A DNA stretch of 64,000 nucleotides from Flavobacteriales bacterium (GCA_020635395.1 JACJZV010000001.1:558001-622000), one strand, 5' to 3'; shown: positions 40,992 to 51,002, numbered from the stretch's first letter. Translations and numbers: made by a program. Notes: a model not told the origin generated them from the letters alone.

Positions 40992-42422
40992 ATGGAAGAT
41001 GAGAGATTTAACAAAACCAAAATTGTGGCAACCATTGGCCCTGCCACATCAAACATAGAAACTTTGAAAGAAATGATTTTGGCAGGTATGGATGTTTGTC
41101 GAATCAATTTCTCGCACGGCACGCACGAGCAACACTTGCAAGTTGCAAAAAATATTAAACTTCTAAACAAAGAATTGGGTAGAAGCATCTCATTGTTGGG
41201 TGATTTGCAAGGACCAAAACTCCGGGTGGGAGAGGTAGAAGAAGGCACATTTTTGGAGGATGGAAGTGAGGTATTGATAACTACTGAGGAGTGCATAGGC
41301 AATGCCAAAAAGATTTATGTAAACTACACTCAGTTGCCCACCGATATTGAGTTGGGGGAAGAAATTTTGATTGACGATGGAAATATTTATTTGAGTGTTA
41401 CAGAAAAAATAGACGAAAAGAATTTTAAAGCCACCGTAATTTATGGTGGAGAATTGTCGTCAAAAAAAGGCTTTAACCTGCCAAGTACTAAAGTGAGTCT
41501 GCCTAGTTTAACCAAAAAAGATTTGGTGGATTTGGAATTTGCAATCAAAAATCATTTTGATTGGATAGGTCTTTCATTTGTTAGAAGCAGCTCGGATGTA
41601 AAAGATTTAAAAGACAAAATAGCAAAATTGGGGGGCAATGCCCGAGTAATAGCCAAAATAGAAAAACCTCAGGCAGTAAAAAAAATTAAAAATATTGTAA
41701 AACGAGCCGATGCCATTATGGTGGCCAGAGGCGACTTGGGGGTTGAAATGCCCATGGATCAGGTGCCGGTTATTCAAAAAAACATTGTAGAAAAATGTCT
41801 TTGCGAAGGCAAACCGGTGATAATTGCCACCCAAATGATGGAGAGCATGATTAATCATCCAAGGCCCACAAGGGCAGAGGCAAGTGATGTGGCCAATGCC
41901 GTGATGGATGGGGCAGATGCCGTTATGCTAAGTGCCGAAACATCGGTTGGAAAATATCCGGTTAGAGCCATTAAGGCCATGCAACAAATATTAAAATCAA
42001 CCGAAGAGGGCTGGAACATTTACAACCGCGGCAAGCGGCCATCAAAATCATCCGATACTTTTTTGAGCGACGAAATTTGCTATGCCGCCACACAAATAAG
42101 CGAACAAATTTCGGCCAAAGCCATTATTTCTTTAACCCAGTCTGGATATACGGCATTTAAAATAGCCAGCTACCGACCCAATTGCAATATTTTTATTTTT
42201 ACGAGCAACAAAACCATATTTAGATTGCTCAATTTGGTGTGGAATGTACGTGTGTTTTATTACGACAAACTGGAAAGCACAGACAAAACCATAAGCGATG
42301 TGTTGGAAATGCTGAAAAGTAGGGACTTGATTAAACAGGGCGATTTGGTGGTGCACACGGCCAGTATGCCTATTTTGAGCAAAGCACGAACAAATTCGTT
42401 AAAAATTAGTTTAGTTGAATAA
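40992..42422 (+). CDS. pyk: Pyruvate kinase
   Basis: A 476-residue glycolytic enzyme converting phosphoenolpyruvate and ADP to pyruvate and ATP. Family blocks in order: KIVATIGPATSN, CRINFSHGTHEQH, LLGDLQGPKLRVG, the active-site stretch VIAKIEKPQAVKKI with VARGDLGVEMP, TQMMESMINHPRPTRAEASD and VMLSAETSVGKYP. Length is typical. It follows the IPExxxVDY gene by 9 bp and precedes a DUF2480 gene by 9 bp, so the three are one operon. Confidence 0.98.
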   Translation: MEDERFNKTKIVATIGPATSNIETLKEMILAGMDVCRINFSHGTHEQHLQVAKNIKLLNKELGRSISLLGDLQGPKLRVGEVEEGTFLEDGSEVLITTEECIGNAKKIYVNYTQLPTDIELGEEILIDDGNIYLSVTEKIDEKNFKATVIYGGELSSKKGFNLPSTKVSLPSLTKKDLVDLEFAIKNHFDWIGLSFVRSSSDVKDLKDKIAKLGGNARVIAKIEKPQAVKKIKNIVKRADAIMVARGDLGVEMPMDQVPVIQKNIVEKCLCEGKPVIIATQMMESMINHPRPTRAEASDVANAVMDGADAVMLSAETSVGKYPVRAIKAMQQILKSTEEGWNIYNRGKRPSKSSDTFLSDEICYAATQISEQISAKAIISLTQSGYTAFKIASYRPNCNIFIFTSNKTIFRLLNLVWNVRVFYYDKLESTDKTISDVLEMLKSRDLIKQGDLVVHTASMPILSKARTNSLKISLVE

Positions 42423-42431
42423 AAGAAACAA

Positions 42432-42935
42432 ATGGATGAAATAGTAAACAGAGTAGCCAACAGCGGTTTGCTGACAATCAATTTGGAAGATTATTATGAC
42501 CAAACGGAAATAGCCGACTTTGATATGAAAAATCATTTGTTTCAAGGCTTAATCTTGCGTGAAAAGGATTTTAGAGATTTCGTGAAAAATAACGATTGGG
42601 AGCAATATAGAGATAAGCATGTTGCACTATTTTGCAGTGCCGATGCCATTGTGCCCACCTGGGCCTATATGTTGGTAGCCAACCGACTTTCGCCAATTGC
42701 CAAATCTGTTTTTTTTGGCAATAAAATGCAGCTTCAGCAAAATAGTATGAACCAAAAAATAAATCAAATAGATATAAATGAATACAAAGACCAACGTGTG
42801 GTAATAAAGGGTTGCAGCAAATTTGAAGTACCGGTGGGGGCTTATGTGGCCATTACAGAAAGGCTATCTACCGTGGCCAAAAGCATTATGTATGGTGAGC
42901 CTTGCAGCACAGTGCCCATCTTTAAAAGAAGTTAA
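42432..42935 (+). CDS. DUF2480 family protein
   Basis: A 167-residue cytoplasmic protein of a Bacteroidota family, recognised from INLEDYYDQTEIADFDMKN, FVKNNDWEQYRDKHVALFCS, DAIVPTWAYMLVANRLSP and the final GAYVAITERLSTVAKSIMYG. The molecular function is unknown. It follows pyk by 9 bp and is probably the last gene of its operon. It converges on tamB with an 8-bp gap. Confidence 0.8.
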   Translation: MDEIVNRVANSGLLTINLEDYYDQTEIADFDMKNHLFQGLILREKDFRDFVKNNDWEQYRDKHVALFCSADAIVPTWAYMLVANRLSPIAKSVFFGNKMQLQQNSMNQKINQIDINEYKDQRVVIKGCSKFEVPVGAYVAITERLSTVAKSIMYGEPCSTVPIFKRS

Positions 42936-42943
42936 GAATTATT

Positions 42944-45900
42944 TTACTCCACCTTTGTTTTTCGGAGTCGAATAGCATCAAATTGTTTTCTAAAATACAA
43001 ACCCAAACCGGAGGTGGTTACATTGGAGATTTGACCCAAATTGGGGTCGTTGGCACGTTTGTAGAAGGTCTTCAGTTTTAATGTACCATCTTTTTTTACT
43101 TTAAAAACCAAATCAAAGTTGTAGGAGTTTGTGGCAGCATTTGGGTTGTTGTTATAAGTTCCGCTAAATTCCAGTCGTTCGTTCAAAATCTTTTGCCGTA
43201 TGGAGAGAATCAATTCGGCCTTTTGTTGGTCAGAAATGCCGCTGGATGGGGTAATGTAGTTTACATCAAGTTCCAAATTTTTGGCGTATTCCGAAATCCA
43301 ATTATTTAGTTGGTTCGATAAAAAATTGCCGATACTACTATTCACAATGTCTCGGTATCCGTTTGAGTTCCCGACATCAATCCCAAAATTGGATGCAGGT
43401 ATAAACGAACCAAAGGTGAGCAAAGAAAAAACCTGACGGTTCATTTCATCGGGGTCGGCTTCTACCTTTTTTACCATACTGTTAAACTCGCCCAAGCCAC
43501 CAAACTGCGATGCGTCCGGAAATTCCCAACCAAACGTAATATCGGGGTTAAACAATTCACCTTTAAGGTTGAGAATTACGTTCATTTTGATGGTGTTGTT
43601 GTATCGTTCTTCGTCTTCTACAAGGCCAAGCATGAGGTCTATAGGTTTTGCAGTATTGCGAGCCACTGCGGCTTGTAAATTTATTTTGGCATTATAGGGG
43701 TCGCCATTCCATACAATCTGCCCTCCTTCTCTCAAATCAAATTTTTCGCTGGCCAATGTGGGCGAAGAGAATGGGTAAGAACCACTGCTAATTACGTAGG
43801 TGCCAAACATATAAAAATCTTCAGTGGCACTGTTGTAGGTCATGTTTATGTTGCCATTGCCTCGACCCGTAATTTTATCATCCAACACCTCATCAAATAA
43901 TAGCACAAACTCGGCATCATCGGTAACATCCAAATTAAAATTCATTTTTAAAATTTGGTCGTTAGGGGCTTTAGTTACAATAGTTTCCGTAGAATCATTA
44001 GTTGGCGGTTTCTTGAATTTGATGTAATCCACCATCTGGTTTTCGGAGGTGTAGTATATCGGAATAACCAGTTTTGTTCCATTGTTTGACTTGCCTTTTA
44101 TATCAATCACCATATTTTCAAGTGGCCCCTTAAAAGTGGCACTTCCCGTGGCAAAAGCCTTGCCATAAAACACCTCACCGCTGGTTTTGTCGGTGTTTAA
44201 TACCTGAAGGTTGTTGGCTCTATCAACCGTTAAATCAAACGAAAATTTGTCGAATAAGTTATGATAAATAGTGCCATTCAAAAAGGCTTTGTTGCCAAAA
44301 TCGTCCACCACATCTACATTTTTAAACGATATTTTGTCGTTTGAAATCTCAAAAAAATCATTGACATGATAGTTGGTGTTCAGATAGTCCACCTTTATAC
44401 CAACCCCGCGGGCGGTAACCGTTCCCCAAAATTTTGGCTCTTTTAGGTTTCCGGTTATCCTCATTTCGCTGGTAGAAACAGTTCCTCTAAAATCGGAAGC
44501 CACACCTTTAAACCACGGCTCAGCAGGCTTTATGCTCGACTCTTTAGCCCACAATTGAAAGTTAAGTACATCAATCTCGTTTCTCAAATCAAGAGTTCCT
44601 TTTAGCGTTACATCCTTTAAAAGTCCGTTTGCTATTTCTGCATTTATGTTCATTAGCAGGGGGTCTTGATTGGATGAGGTGGTGATTTTAAAATCACCAA
44701 TAGTATCATTATTTACGGCAAGGTTGGTTATTTTTAGATTACCCTGAATAATGGGATTGCCAAGTGCCCGAAGAATGCCAACAGAATCATTAGAAACGCC
44801 GCCTATAGTATAACCGCTTGATTTGAACAACGGATTAAACTCGTCCAAATGCAGATTTTGGGTATAAATCGTCAATTTGTCGTTTTTGTCGTTTGATGCA
44901 ATTCCAGAAATTTTAATGGCTTGATTGCCATTTTGAGCTTCAAAATTGGAGATATATAATTTGTCGTTATAGTAATAGCCCTTGTTGTTTACGGGCAATA
45001 CCCACACCCGATTGTCTAAATAAAATTTACTTTCTTCAAGAGCCAATCGAAGAGTATCTGATTTAAAATCAACCGAACCATACGAGCGAAAAGCTATTAA
45101 GTCGGTGGTGTCGGCAATATCCAATGCAAACTCCGCAAAGGTTGGCAACACGTTGGCATTTAGCATAATATAGTTAGTCAACGTTTTTCCGTTCGATGAT
45201 ACTTCCTTTGCATAAGAGTTAAGACCAAGCCATTGGTCGGGTACTTTAATGAGGGTAAAGTCATACTTTTTAAAGGTATAGTGATTGTAGCTCATTGAGT
45301 CGAAAAATCCGGTTGTTTTTAGGGTTTTCTCCGAAGAGTTGTAGCTCGCCTTAAACTTTCCTTTGCCCAGCAATATGTTGTATGGGGTCCAATAAGAAAT
45401 AAGGCTGTTTGGAAAAACTTCAATGTCCGCATCAATAACGGTTGGCGAGGTTACGTTCGGTTTTTCGTAAAAGTCTGGAAACATATTGGCCAAAAATTCT
45501 GCATAAATCTGGTTGAAGTTGGATAGTTCAAATTGCCCATTCATGTTGGCATTGAGCATATCCGATTTTAACTTCAACTGCCTTTGGTCGGCCTCAAAAA
45601 AGTTAGAAATAAAAATGCTGTCAAACTTTAGTACTCTATTATTTCGGGAGGCTTTAAATTGGCCAATTTGCACGGTTCCTTCCATGTCATTAATGGTTTT
45701 GCCTTTCATGGATATGTTTATGTTGCCCGATATTCTGGTGTCGGCAGTGTCTATTTTTAGTTTTTGCAAATCAAAATTTCTAATTTCCGACTCAAAATCA
45801 AAAACAGGTTTTTGTTGCTTGAAATCAATTTTACCCTTAAAAGTTAAATCTACGTTAGGGTCTTTAAATTCGGCTATTCCGTCAAATTTTTGATCGGTAT

Positions 45901-47338
45901 AAAGGCCATTTGCTGTTATGTTTTTTATTTCAATTCCGTTTAATTGAATGTTCGATATTTGTCCATCCAACTTGGTTTTCATGTTGGCCAATGTGAGGCC
46001 GCTACCTTCTACCAAATCAATATTAAACGATGTTTTTCCAAGTTGATTGTTTCCCAAAAAATCTCCCAAGGCAAAGTTTTCGGCGGTCAGATTGCCCAAA
46101 TATCGGGCATTTTTATCTTGCAAAAGTTTAAAATTGATGCGTGAGGTAAGGTGTCCCAGCTCGGAGTATAAATCGCCATCGGCTGCAAAATCTGTATAAA
46201 AACCAGTGAGATGACCCGAAAATTGAATATTGCCAAATTTTTTTAGGTTATCGGCCAATTTTAAACTCATAACACGCTCTATATCTTGTGGATTGGATGC
46301 CAACGATGATAGCTTGAGCTTTACAAAACTTGACCTCCAGTTGGGCAAACCTTTTATGTCCACATCTCCGGCCAAAACACTTTGGTTGCCCACTTTTATG
46401 TTAAAGTCTTCAAATTTAAAATTAGATACATAGCCTTTTGCATTGCCCGAAACTGCCAAAACATTGTGTTTGTAGGGTGTTAAATTTTTCGAGAAATACT
46501 CAAGGTCGCTGGCAGATACAATCGTGTTTACAAGATTGGTTCTGATATAAACCGAATCAATAAAATGCGAAAAATCAGAAAATCCGGAGTAGTCAAAGGC
46601 TAAATAATCTTCGATAGAAGACTGATTTGTTCTGAGCAGCAACTCGCTGAATTGCATACCATTTCGGTGAATAATGGTTTTGGAAACTAATCGGGAAACC
46701 GGCAATCCATTTTTTTCTACTGTTGAAAGGTTTTTAATTTTAAAATTGAGCGAATCACCAATAATTTGAAAATCTTTAAACGAGCCATTAATCTGCCTAA
46801 AGGCAAAATCATTTTCGTCAAACGTGCGGTCTGTTGGAGGCTCATATCCAGCAATGTAGTATCGAAACTCACCCTGCTCAATTTCGACACTTTTTAAGTC
46901 TATCATCCAAACACCCCCGCCGCCGCCACCTTTGCCCAGTTGGGTCAAAAAAGTATAATTAAGACTTGAGTCGCCGTTTTTTCTGTGAAAATCAACCAAA
47001 ACCTTTTGCATTTTAACTCCGCCCAACGACACTTTTTTGGCAAATCGCTTTATAGATAAAATTCTAAAATCAAAATGTTCAATAAAAATAAGCGAATCTC
47101 CATGTTGGTCATCAATCAACAAATCCTCTAATTTGAATTTCCCGTTCCAGCTTATGTTGGCATAACCAATAGATACCTCGGTGTTCAATTTTTTTGAAAG
47201 TGTTTTGGTAAGGCGTTGCACCACCTTTGTTTGAATAGAGGGAACACTGATAAGGGCAGAAAGTATAAATAGCAAAAGCACCACGGCCAAAAACAGCCGC
47301 AATCCAAATTTTAGTACTTTTGAAAAAACTTTTTTCAA
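42944..47338 (-). CDS. tamB: TamB/AsmA-like translocation and assembly module protein
   Basis: A 1464-residue protein with an N-terminal transmembrane anchor (FGLRLFLAVVLLLFILSALI) and a very long repetitive beta-rich body, characteristic of TamB and other bridge-like lipid-transfer or barrel-assembly proteins. The last ~350 residues form the DUF490/TamB domain (LQAAVARNTAKPIDLMLGL, GGLGEFNSMVKKVEADPDEM, QVFSLLTFGSFIP). It probably spans the periplasm and aids outer-membrane protein or lipid transfer; a TamA partner is not in the window. It is divergent from tsaD with a 52-bp gap. Confidence 0.9.
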   Translation of the reverse strand: MKKVFSKVLKFGLRLFLAVVLLLFILSALISVPSIQTKVVQRLTKTLSKKLNTEVSIGYANISWNGKFKLEDLLIDDQHGDSLIFIEHFDFRILSIKRFAKKVSLGGVKMQKVLVDFHRKNGDSSLNYTFLTQLGKGGGGGGVWMIDLKSVEIEQGEFRYYIAGYEPPTDRTFDENDFAFRQINGSFKDFQIIGDSLNFKIKNLSTVEKNGLPVSRLVSKTIIHRNGMQFSELLLRTNQSSIEDYLAFDYSGFSDFSHFIDSVYIRTNLVNTIVSASDLEYFSKNLTPYKHNVLAVSGNAKGYVSNFKFEDFNIKVGNQSVLAGDVDIKGLPNWRSSFVKLKLSSLASNPQDIERVMSLKLADNLKKFGNIQFSGHLTGFYTDFAADGDLYSELGHLTSRINFKLLQDKNARYLGNLTAENFALGDFLGNNQLGKTSFNIDLVEGSGLTLANMKTKLDGQISNIQLNGIEIKNITANGLYTDQKFDGIAEFKDPNVDLTFKGKIDFKQQKPVFDFESEIRNFDLQKLKIDTADTRISGNINISMKGKTINDMEGTVQIGQFKASRNNRVLKFDSIFISNFFEADQRQLKLKSDMLNANMNGQFELSNFNQIYAEFLANMFPDFYEKPNVTSPTVIDADIEVFPNSLISYWTPYNILLGKGKFKASYNSSEKTLKTTGFFDSMSYNHYTFKKYDFTLIKVPDQWLGLNSYAKEVSSNGKTLTNYIMLNANVLPTFAEFALDIADTTDLIAFRSYGSVDFKSDTLRLALEESKFYLDNRVWVLPVNNKGYYYNDKLYISNFEAQNGNQAIKISGIASNDKNDKLTIYTQNLHLDEFNPLFKSSGYTIGGVSNDSVGILRALGNPIIQGNLKITNLAVNNDTIGDFKITTSSNQDPLLMNINAEIANGLLKDVTLKGTLDLRNEIDVLNFQLWAKESSIKPAEPWFKGVASDFRGTVSTSEMRITGNLKEPKFWGTVTARGVGIKVDYLNTNYHVNDFFEISNDKISFKNVDVVDDFGNKAFLNGTIYHNLFDKFSFDLTVDRANNLQVLNTDKTSGEVFYGKAFATGSATFKGPLENMVIDIKGKSNNGTKLVIPIYYTSENQMVDYIKFKKPPTNDSTETIVTKAPNDQILKMNFNLDVTDDAEFVLLFDEVLDDKITGRGNGNINMTYNSATEDFYMFGTYVISSGSYPFSSPTLASEKFDLREGGQIVWNGDPYNAKINLQAAVARNTAKPIDLMLGLVEDEERYNNTIKMNVILNLKGELFNPDITFGWEFPDASQFGGLGEFNSMVKKVEADPDEMNRQVFSLLTFGSFIPASNFGIDVGNSNGYRDIVNSSIGNFLSNQLNNWISEYAKNLELDVNYITPSSGISDQQKAELILSIRQKILNERLEFSGTYNNNPNAATNSYNFDLVFKVKKDGTLKLKTFYKRANDPNLGQISNVTTSGLGLYFRKQFDAIRLRKTKVE

Positions 47339-47390
47339 GCGTTCGAAATTAGAAAAACAATAGCCTATATACGATACAAAATAAAACTAA

Positions 47391-48407
47391 GTGCCTCAAA
47401 AACAAGACAAAATAATATTGGCAATAGAGTCATCATGCGACGACACCTCGGCAGCCGTGATGATTAATGGCAAAATATGTTCCAATATAGTGGCTGGGCA
47501 GTTGGTGCATGAACAGTATGGAGGAGTGGTGCCTGAGTTGGCCTCTAGAGCCCATCAGCAACATATTGTTCCGGTTGTTGATGCGGCTTTAAAAAATGCC
47601 GGAGTAGAAAAAAAGGAACTTTCAGCCATTGCTTTTACCCAGGGGCCAGGGCTTTTAGGCTCGCTCATGGTGGGTGCTTCGTTTGCCAAATCAATGGCTT
47701 TGGCACTCCATATACCGCTGATTGCCGTAAACCATTTAGAAGCCCATACCACGGCACATTTTATCGAAAATGAACGGGCAAAATTTCCTTTTTTGTGTCT
47801 GCTGGTAAGTGGCGGACACACCCAAATTATTAAAGTAGAATCGGCCAGTTCGTTTGAAATATTGGGCAAAACCCGTGATGATGCTGCGGGCGAGGCCTTT
47901 GACAAAACTGGCAAAATGATGGGTTTGCCCTATCCCGCAGGGCCGCATATAGACAGGTTGGCAAAAACCGGAAATCCATTGGCCTTCCAGTTTCCCGATT
48001 CGCGTGTGGGAGCATTGGATTTTAGTTTTTCAGGATTAAAAACGGCTGTTTTATATTTTTTAAATGAAAGGAAGGAAGAGAATCCGTTGTTTGTGGAACA
48101 AAATTTGAACGACCTGTGTGCATCAATTCAGCACACCATTGTGTCTTATTTACTCAGAAAATTAAAAATGGCAGTAAAAGAAACAGGAATACAGGAAATA
48201 GCCATCTCAGGAGGGGTGTCGGCCAACAGTGGGCTGAGAAATGCGGCACGCCAATTGGCAGAAAAAAAAGGATGGAATATACATATTCCGCCTTTGCAGT
48301 ATTGCACCGACAATGCCGGTATGATTGCCCAACAGGCTTATTTTAAATTAGAAACAAAGACATTTGCAACACTAGAAGTGGTGCCTTTTGCACGATTTGA
48401 GGATTAA
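47391..48407 (+). CDS. tsaD: tRNA threonylcarbamoyladenosine transferase TsaD
   Basis: A 338-residue Kae1/TsaD enzyme that, with TsaB, TsaE and TsaC, makes t6A37 in tRNAs reading ANN codons. The N-terminus IILAIESSCDDTSAAVM, the metal-binding HLEAHTTAHF (two His) and the nucleotide-binding LVSGGHTQI and AISGGVSANSGLR are all present. Length is standard. The start is GTG at 47391; no in-frame ATG precedes the conserved segment. It is followed by a signal-peptide protein whose ATG lies 1 bp after the tsaD stop. Confidence 0.97.
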   Translation: MPQKQDKIILAIESSCDDTSAAVMINGKICSNIVAGQLVHEQYGGVVPELASRAHQQHIVPVVDAALKNAGVEKKELSAIAFTQGPGLLGSLMVGASFAKSMALALHIPLIAVNHLEAHTTAHFIENERAKFPFLCLLVSGGHTQIIKVESASSFEILGKTRDDAAGEAFDKTGKMMGLPYPAGPHIDRLAKTGNPLAFQFPDSRVGALDFSFSGLKTAVLYFLNERKEENPLFVEQNLNDLCASIQHTIVSYLLRKLKMAVKETGIQEIAISGGVSANSGLRNAARQLAEKKGWNIHIPPLQYCTDNAGMIAQQAYFKLETKTFATLEVVPFARFED

Positions 48408-48408
48408 T

Positions 48409-49224
48409 ATGACAAAAAAAATTAGTACGGTTTTGGCCATTTGTTTCGGTTTTTTTACCGCCCAATCACAGGTGGCAGACACCACTACATACAGATTAAA
48501 TAAGGTAAAAGAGGTGCAATCTTTCGTACATTTTTTGGGCTTCGAGCGGCAGGATACGTGCCTTTTTCAGGTTAGAAACATTGATTCGTTTGGCAAAATT
48601 GAAAAGGATTATATCAACTACGGTTGTCAAGGTTGGAACATGACCAACACCACCCATATTACCTATGATTCCTTTCATCAAATAATAAAAATAAGGTATG
48701 ACGAAAATGACGAAGAAAGCAGCGAAATGAGGTTTGCTTACGACGAGCTTGGCCGAGCAGTGTTGGAGATAAACCAGATTTGGAATCCTTATTCTACATC
48801 CATAACCCAATATACGTATTTTGGGCCATTAGGTAGGGAGGATTCCGTATATGTATTGCAGATAATAGACGGCGATTCAAGTCATTTTAAAACGATAAAC
48901 AGCTACAAGAACGATCTTTTGAAGAAATCGGAAACCTATGAAGGTGCCACCGGAAAAATCATCAGTATGTACACCAAAAAATACGATGAACAGAATCGAC
49001 CAGTCCGCACAGAAACCTATTTGTTTAGGGAAGATGGCCGAGATGCAATAACCAATATAGTGTATGACAGAAATGGGAGAGTGGGGGAGACCAATGATGA
49101 GGTAAGCGAACTTGCCGCACACTTTTTTTACGATGAAAATGGACTTTTGGCATTGACCCATTATTTCAATAGATTTGGTTCGCTTGAGCGTGAAGTTTGG
49201 CATAAATACCTTTTTTACGAATAA
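48409..49224 (+). CDS. Secreted hypothetical protein with YD-like motifs
   Basis: A 271-residue protein with signal peptide (MTKKISTVLAICFGFFTAQ). The mature part has recurring YDxxGR motifs (YDELGRAVLEI, YDEQNRPVRTETY, YDRNGRVGETND, YDENGLLALTHY) spaced about 35-60 residues apart, as in degenerate RHS/YD repeats that build a beta shell. It is far shorter than RHS toxins and has no toxin domain, so it is probably a small surface or periplasmic protein. It starts 1 bp after the tsaD stop and ends 1 bp before the fluC start. Confidence 0.65.
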   Translation: MTKKISTVLAICFGFFTAQSQVADTTTYRLNKVKEVQSFVHFLGFERQDTCLFQVRNIDSFGKIEKDYINYGCQGWNMTNTTHITYDSFHQIIKIRYDENDEESSEMRFAYDELGRAVLEINQIWNPYSTSITQYTYFGPLGREDSVYVLQIIDGDSSHFKTINSYKNDLLKKSETYEGATGKIISMYTKKYDEQNRPVRTETYLFREDGRDAITNIVYDRNGRVGETNDEVSELAAHFFYDENGLLALTHYFNRFGSLEREVWHKYLFYE

Positions 49225-49225
49225 A

Positions 49226-49591
49226 ATGAACTTCATTTACGTGGCATTGGGAGGAGCTTTGGGAGCCGTTTCGAGGTTCGGAGTTTCGGAGTTGGTAAAA
49301 AATCAAACCACCAGCGGGTTTCCCACTGCTACACTTTTGGCCAATTTAATTGGATGTTTGCTAATTGGTGTTTTGTGGAAACTATTGGCAGAAAATGAGA
49401 TGCTAAATTTGCTCTTGATTGTGGGTTTTTTGGGAGGTTTTACTACCTTTTCGTCATTTGGCTTGGATGGTTATAAATTGATAACGAATGGAAATTGGAG
49501 CAGTTTTGCATCCTATTTTCTGATAAGTAATATTGGGGGGCTTTTGCTCGTTTTTGTGGGGACAAGGGCAGTTGAAATGTTTTATAAATAG
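49226..49591 (+). CDS. fluC: Fluoride efflux channel FluC (CrcB)
   Basis: A 121-residue four-helix membrane protein that exports fluoride as an antiparallel dimer. Motifs: ALGGALGAVSRFGVSE near the N-terminus, TLLANLIGCLLIG with the conserved Asn, and the signature GFLGGFTTFSSFGLD with the phenylalanines of the pore. Length is typical. The start at 49226 comes 1 bp after the previous stop; a GTG at 49175 would overlap that gene. No fluoride riboswitch is visible upstream, as the gene appears to sit inside an operon. Confidence 0.94.
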   Translation: MNFIYVALGGALGAVSRFGVSELVKNQTTSGFPTATLLANLIGCLLIGVLWKLLAENEMLNLLLIVGFLGGFTTFSSFGLDGYKLITNGNWSSFASYFLISNIGGLLLVFVGTRAVEMFYK

Positions 49592-49599
49592 AGAATACA

Positions 49600-50859
49600 A
49601 TGAAAAAACTTTGGATATTTATGGTGTTAATAGGGGTGATGCAAATAGCAAAAGCCGAGTATATATTAATACCGATGGATGAGTCGCAAAAAGACCACTT
49701 AAAGGCCTATGGGGTAGCCTATTCTATTTTAGAATTTGACAAAGAAGTGGAGTGGCTGCTCAACTATAAAGGCGGGGCATTTATGACCTACCATTTTGAG
49801 CAATTCGAAAAATTGTGTTTGCTGCGAGGTGTAAGTTTTCAAAAAATAAGCGACCAAAAAGCACAACTTATCCGCGATGAGGTTGAAAATCCGGTGGTAA
49901 ATGCCAGCATTGTAAAACTGCTGACTGCCCCAAAAATTGCCGTTTATTCGCCCAAAACTGCCCAGCCGTGGGATGATGCCGTAACCATGGTGCTGACCTA
50001 TGCCGAAATACCATACACCACTGTTTTTGACGATGAGGTGCTAAACGGAGAGTTGCCCCTCTACGATTGGTTGCACCTACACCATGAAGATTTTACGGGG
50101 CAATACGGCAAATTTTATTCAGCCTACCGCAATGCACCGTGGTATCAAGAGCAGGTAAAAGAAGCAGAGGAAATGGCCGCCAAACATGGCTTTGAAAAAG
50201 TGTCGGATTTGAAATTGGCCGTAGTCAAAAAAATTAGAGATTTCACCTTAGGTGGTGGTTTTATGTTTGCCATGTGTTCGGCCACCGATAGCTACGATAT
50301 AGCATTAGCCGCCGATGGAGTGGATATTTGTGCCGAAATGTTCGACGGCGATGCTGCTGACGCACAAGCCCAAACCAAATTGGACTACGCAAAAACCTTT
50401 GCCTTTAAAGATTTTACGCTCGAAATGAACCCGTATGTGTATGAATATTCAAACATCGATGTAAACCCCAATGCACGTCCGGTTTCTGAGCAGAATGATG
50501 TATTTGTGTTAAACGAATTTTCAGCCAAGTGGGATGTCGTTCCCACCATATTAACCCAAAATCATTTAAAAGTGATACCCGGATTTATGGGACAAACCAC
50601 CGCATTCAAAAAAGAATTTGTAAAAAGTACCTGCACCATTTTGGCCGAAAACAAATCCCTCAACGAAGTTCGCTACCTGCATGGCACCATGGGCAAAGGC
50701 ACCTGGACCTTTTACGGTGGCCACGACCCAGAAGACTACCGGCACATGGTAGAAGAACCGCCAACCGATTTGGCCTTGCACCCAAACTCGGCGGGGTATA
50801 GGCTTATTCTAAACAATATTTTGTTTCCATCTGCAAAAAAGGAGAAGCAAAAGACCTAA
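49600..50859 (+). CDS. Conserved secreted protein, often auto-labelled asparagine synthetase B
   Basis: A 419-residue protein with a signal peptide (MKKLWIFMVLIGVMQIAKA), so it is exported. Recognisable family stretches are YILIPMDESQKDHLKAYGVA, DDAVTMVLTYAEIPYTTVFD, GGGFMFAMCSATDS and GTWTFYGGHDPEDYRH. Bacteroidota homologues are often annotated as asparagine synthetase B, but it has neither an N-terminal Cys for a class II glutaminase nor the synthetase ATP site. The Gly-Gly-Gly plus MCSAT segment and GGHDPED are closer to the glutamine-amidotransferase/ThuA-like fold. True function unknown. It follows fluC by 8 bp. Confidence 0.7.
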   Translation: MKKLWIFMVLIGVMQIAKAEYILIPMDESQKDHLKAYGVAYSILEFDKEVEWLLNYKGGAFMTYHFEQFEKLCLLRGVSFQKISDQKAQLIRDEVENPVVNASIVKLLTAPKIAVYSPKTAQPWDDAVTMVLTYAEIPYTTVFDDEVLNGELPLYDWLHLHHEDFTGQYGKFYSAYRNAPWYQEQVKEAEEMAAKHGFEKVSDLKLAVVKKIRDFTLGGGFMFAMCSATDSYDIALAADGVDICAEMFDGDAADAQAQTKLDYAKTFAFKDFTLEMNPYVYEYSNIDVNPNARPVSEQNDVFVLNEFSAKWDVVPTILTQNHLKVIPGFMGQTTAFKKEFVKSTCTILAENKSLNEVRYLHGTMGKGTWTFYGGHDPEDYRHMVEEPPTDLALHPNSAGYRLILNNILFPSAKKEKQKT

Positions 50860-50971
50860 AAAAACTTCATTTTAAGTGAGACGAATCGGACTCATTGGGA
50901 GTCTCTAAATCGTATTGATGCCAATTGTGTGAATGGCTTGACTCCAGTTTGGAGTAGAGTACCTTTAATCA

Positions 50972-51002
50972 TTTGGTCATTAATAAGGTTTAAATACATT
51001 TG
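50972..51002 (+). promoter_or_regulatory. Full-consensus Bacteroidota promoter for the 51019 gene
   Basis: TTTG at 50972-50975 and TACATTTG at 50995-51002 are separated by exactly 19 bp, matching the TTTG-N19-TAnnTTTG consensus of the phylum. The -7 box ends 16 bp before the ATG at 51019. Best promoter in the window. Confidence 0.65.

Noticed and set aside
50878..50955. Small inverted repeats (GAGAC/GTCTC, ACTCC/GGAGT) after the 49600 gene
   Set aside because: Short arms without a T-run; not enough to call a terminator or operator.
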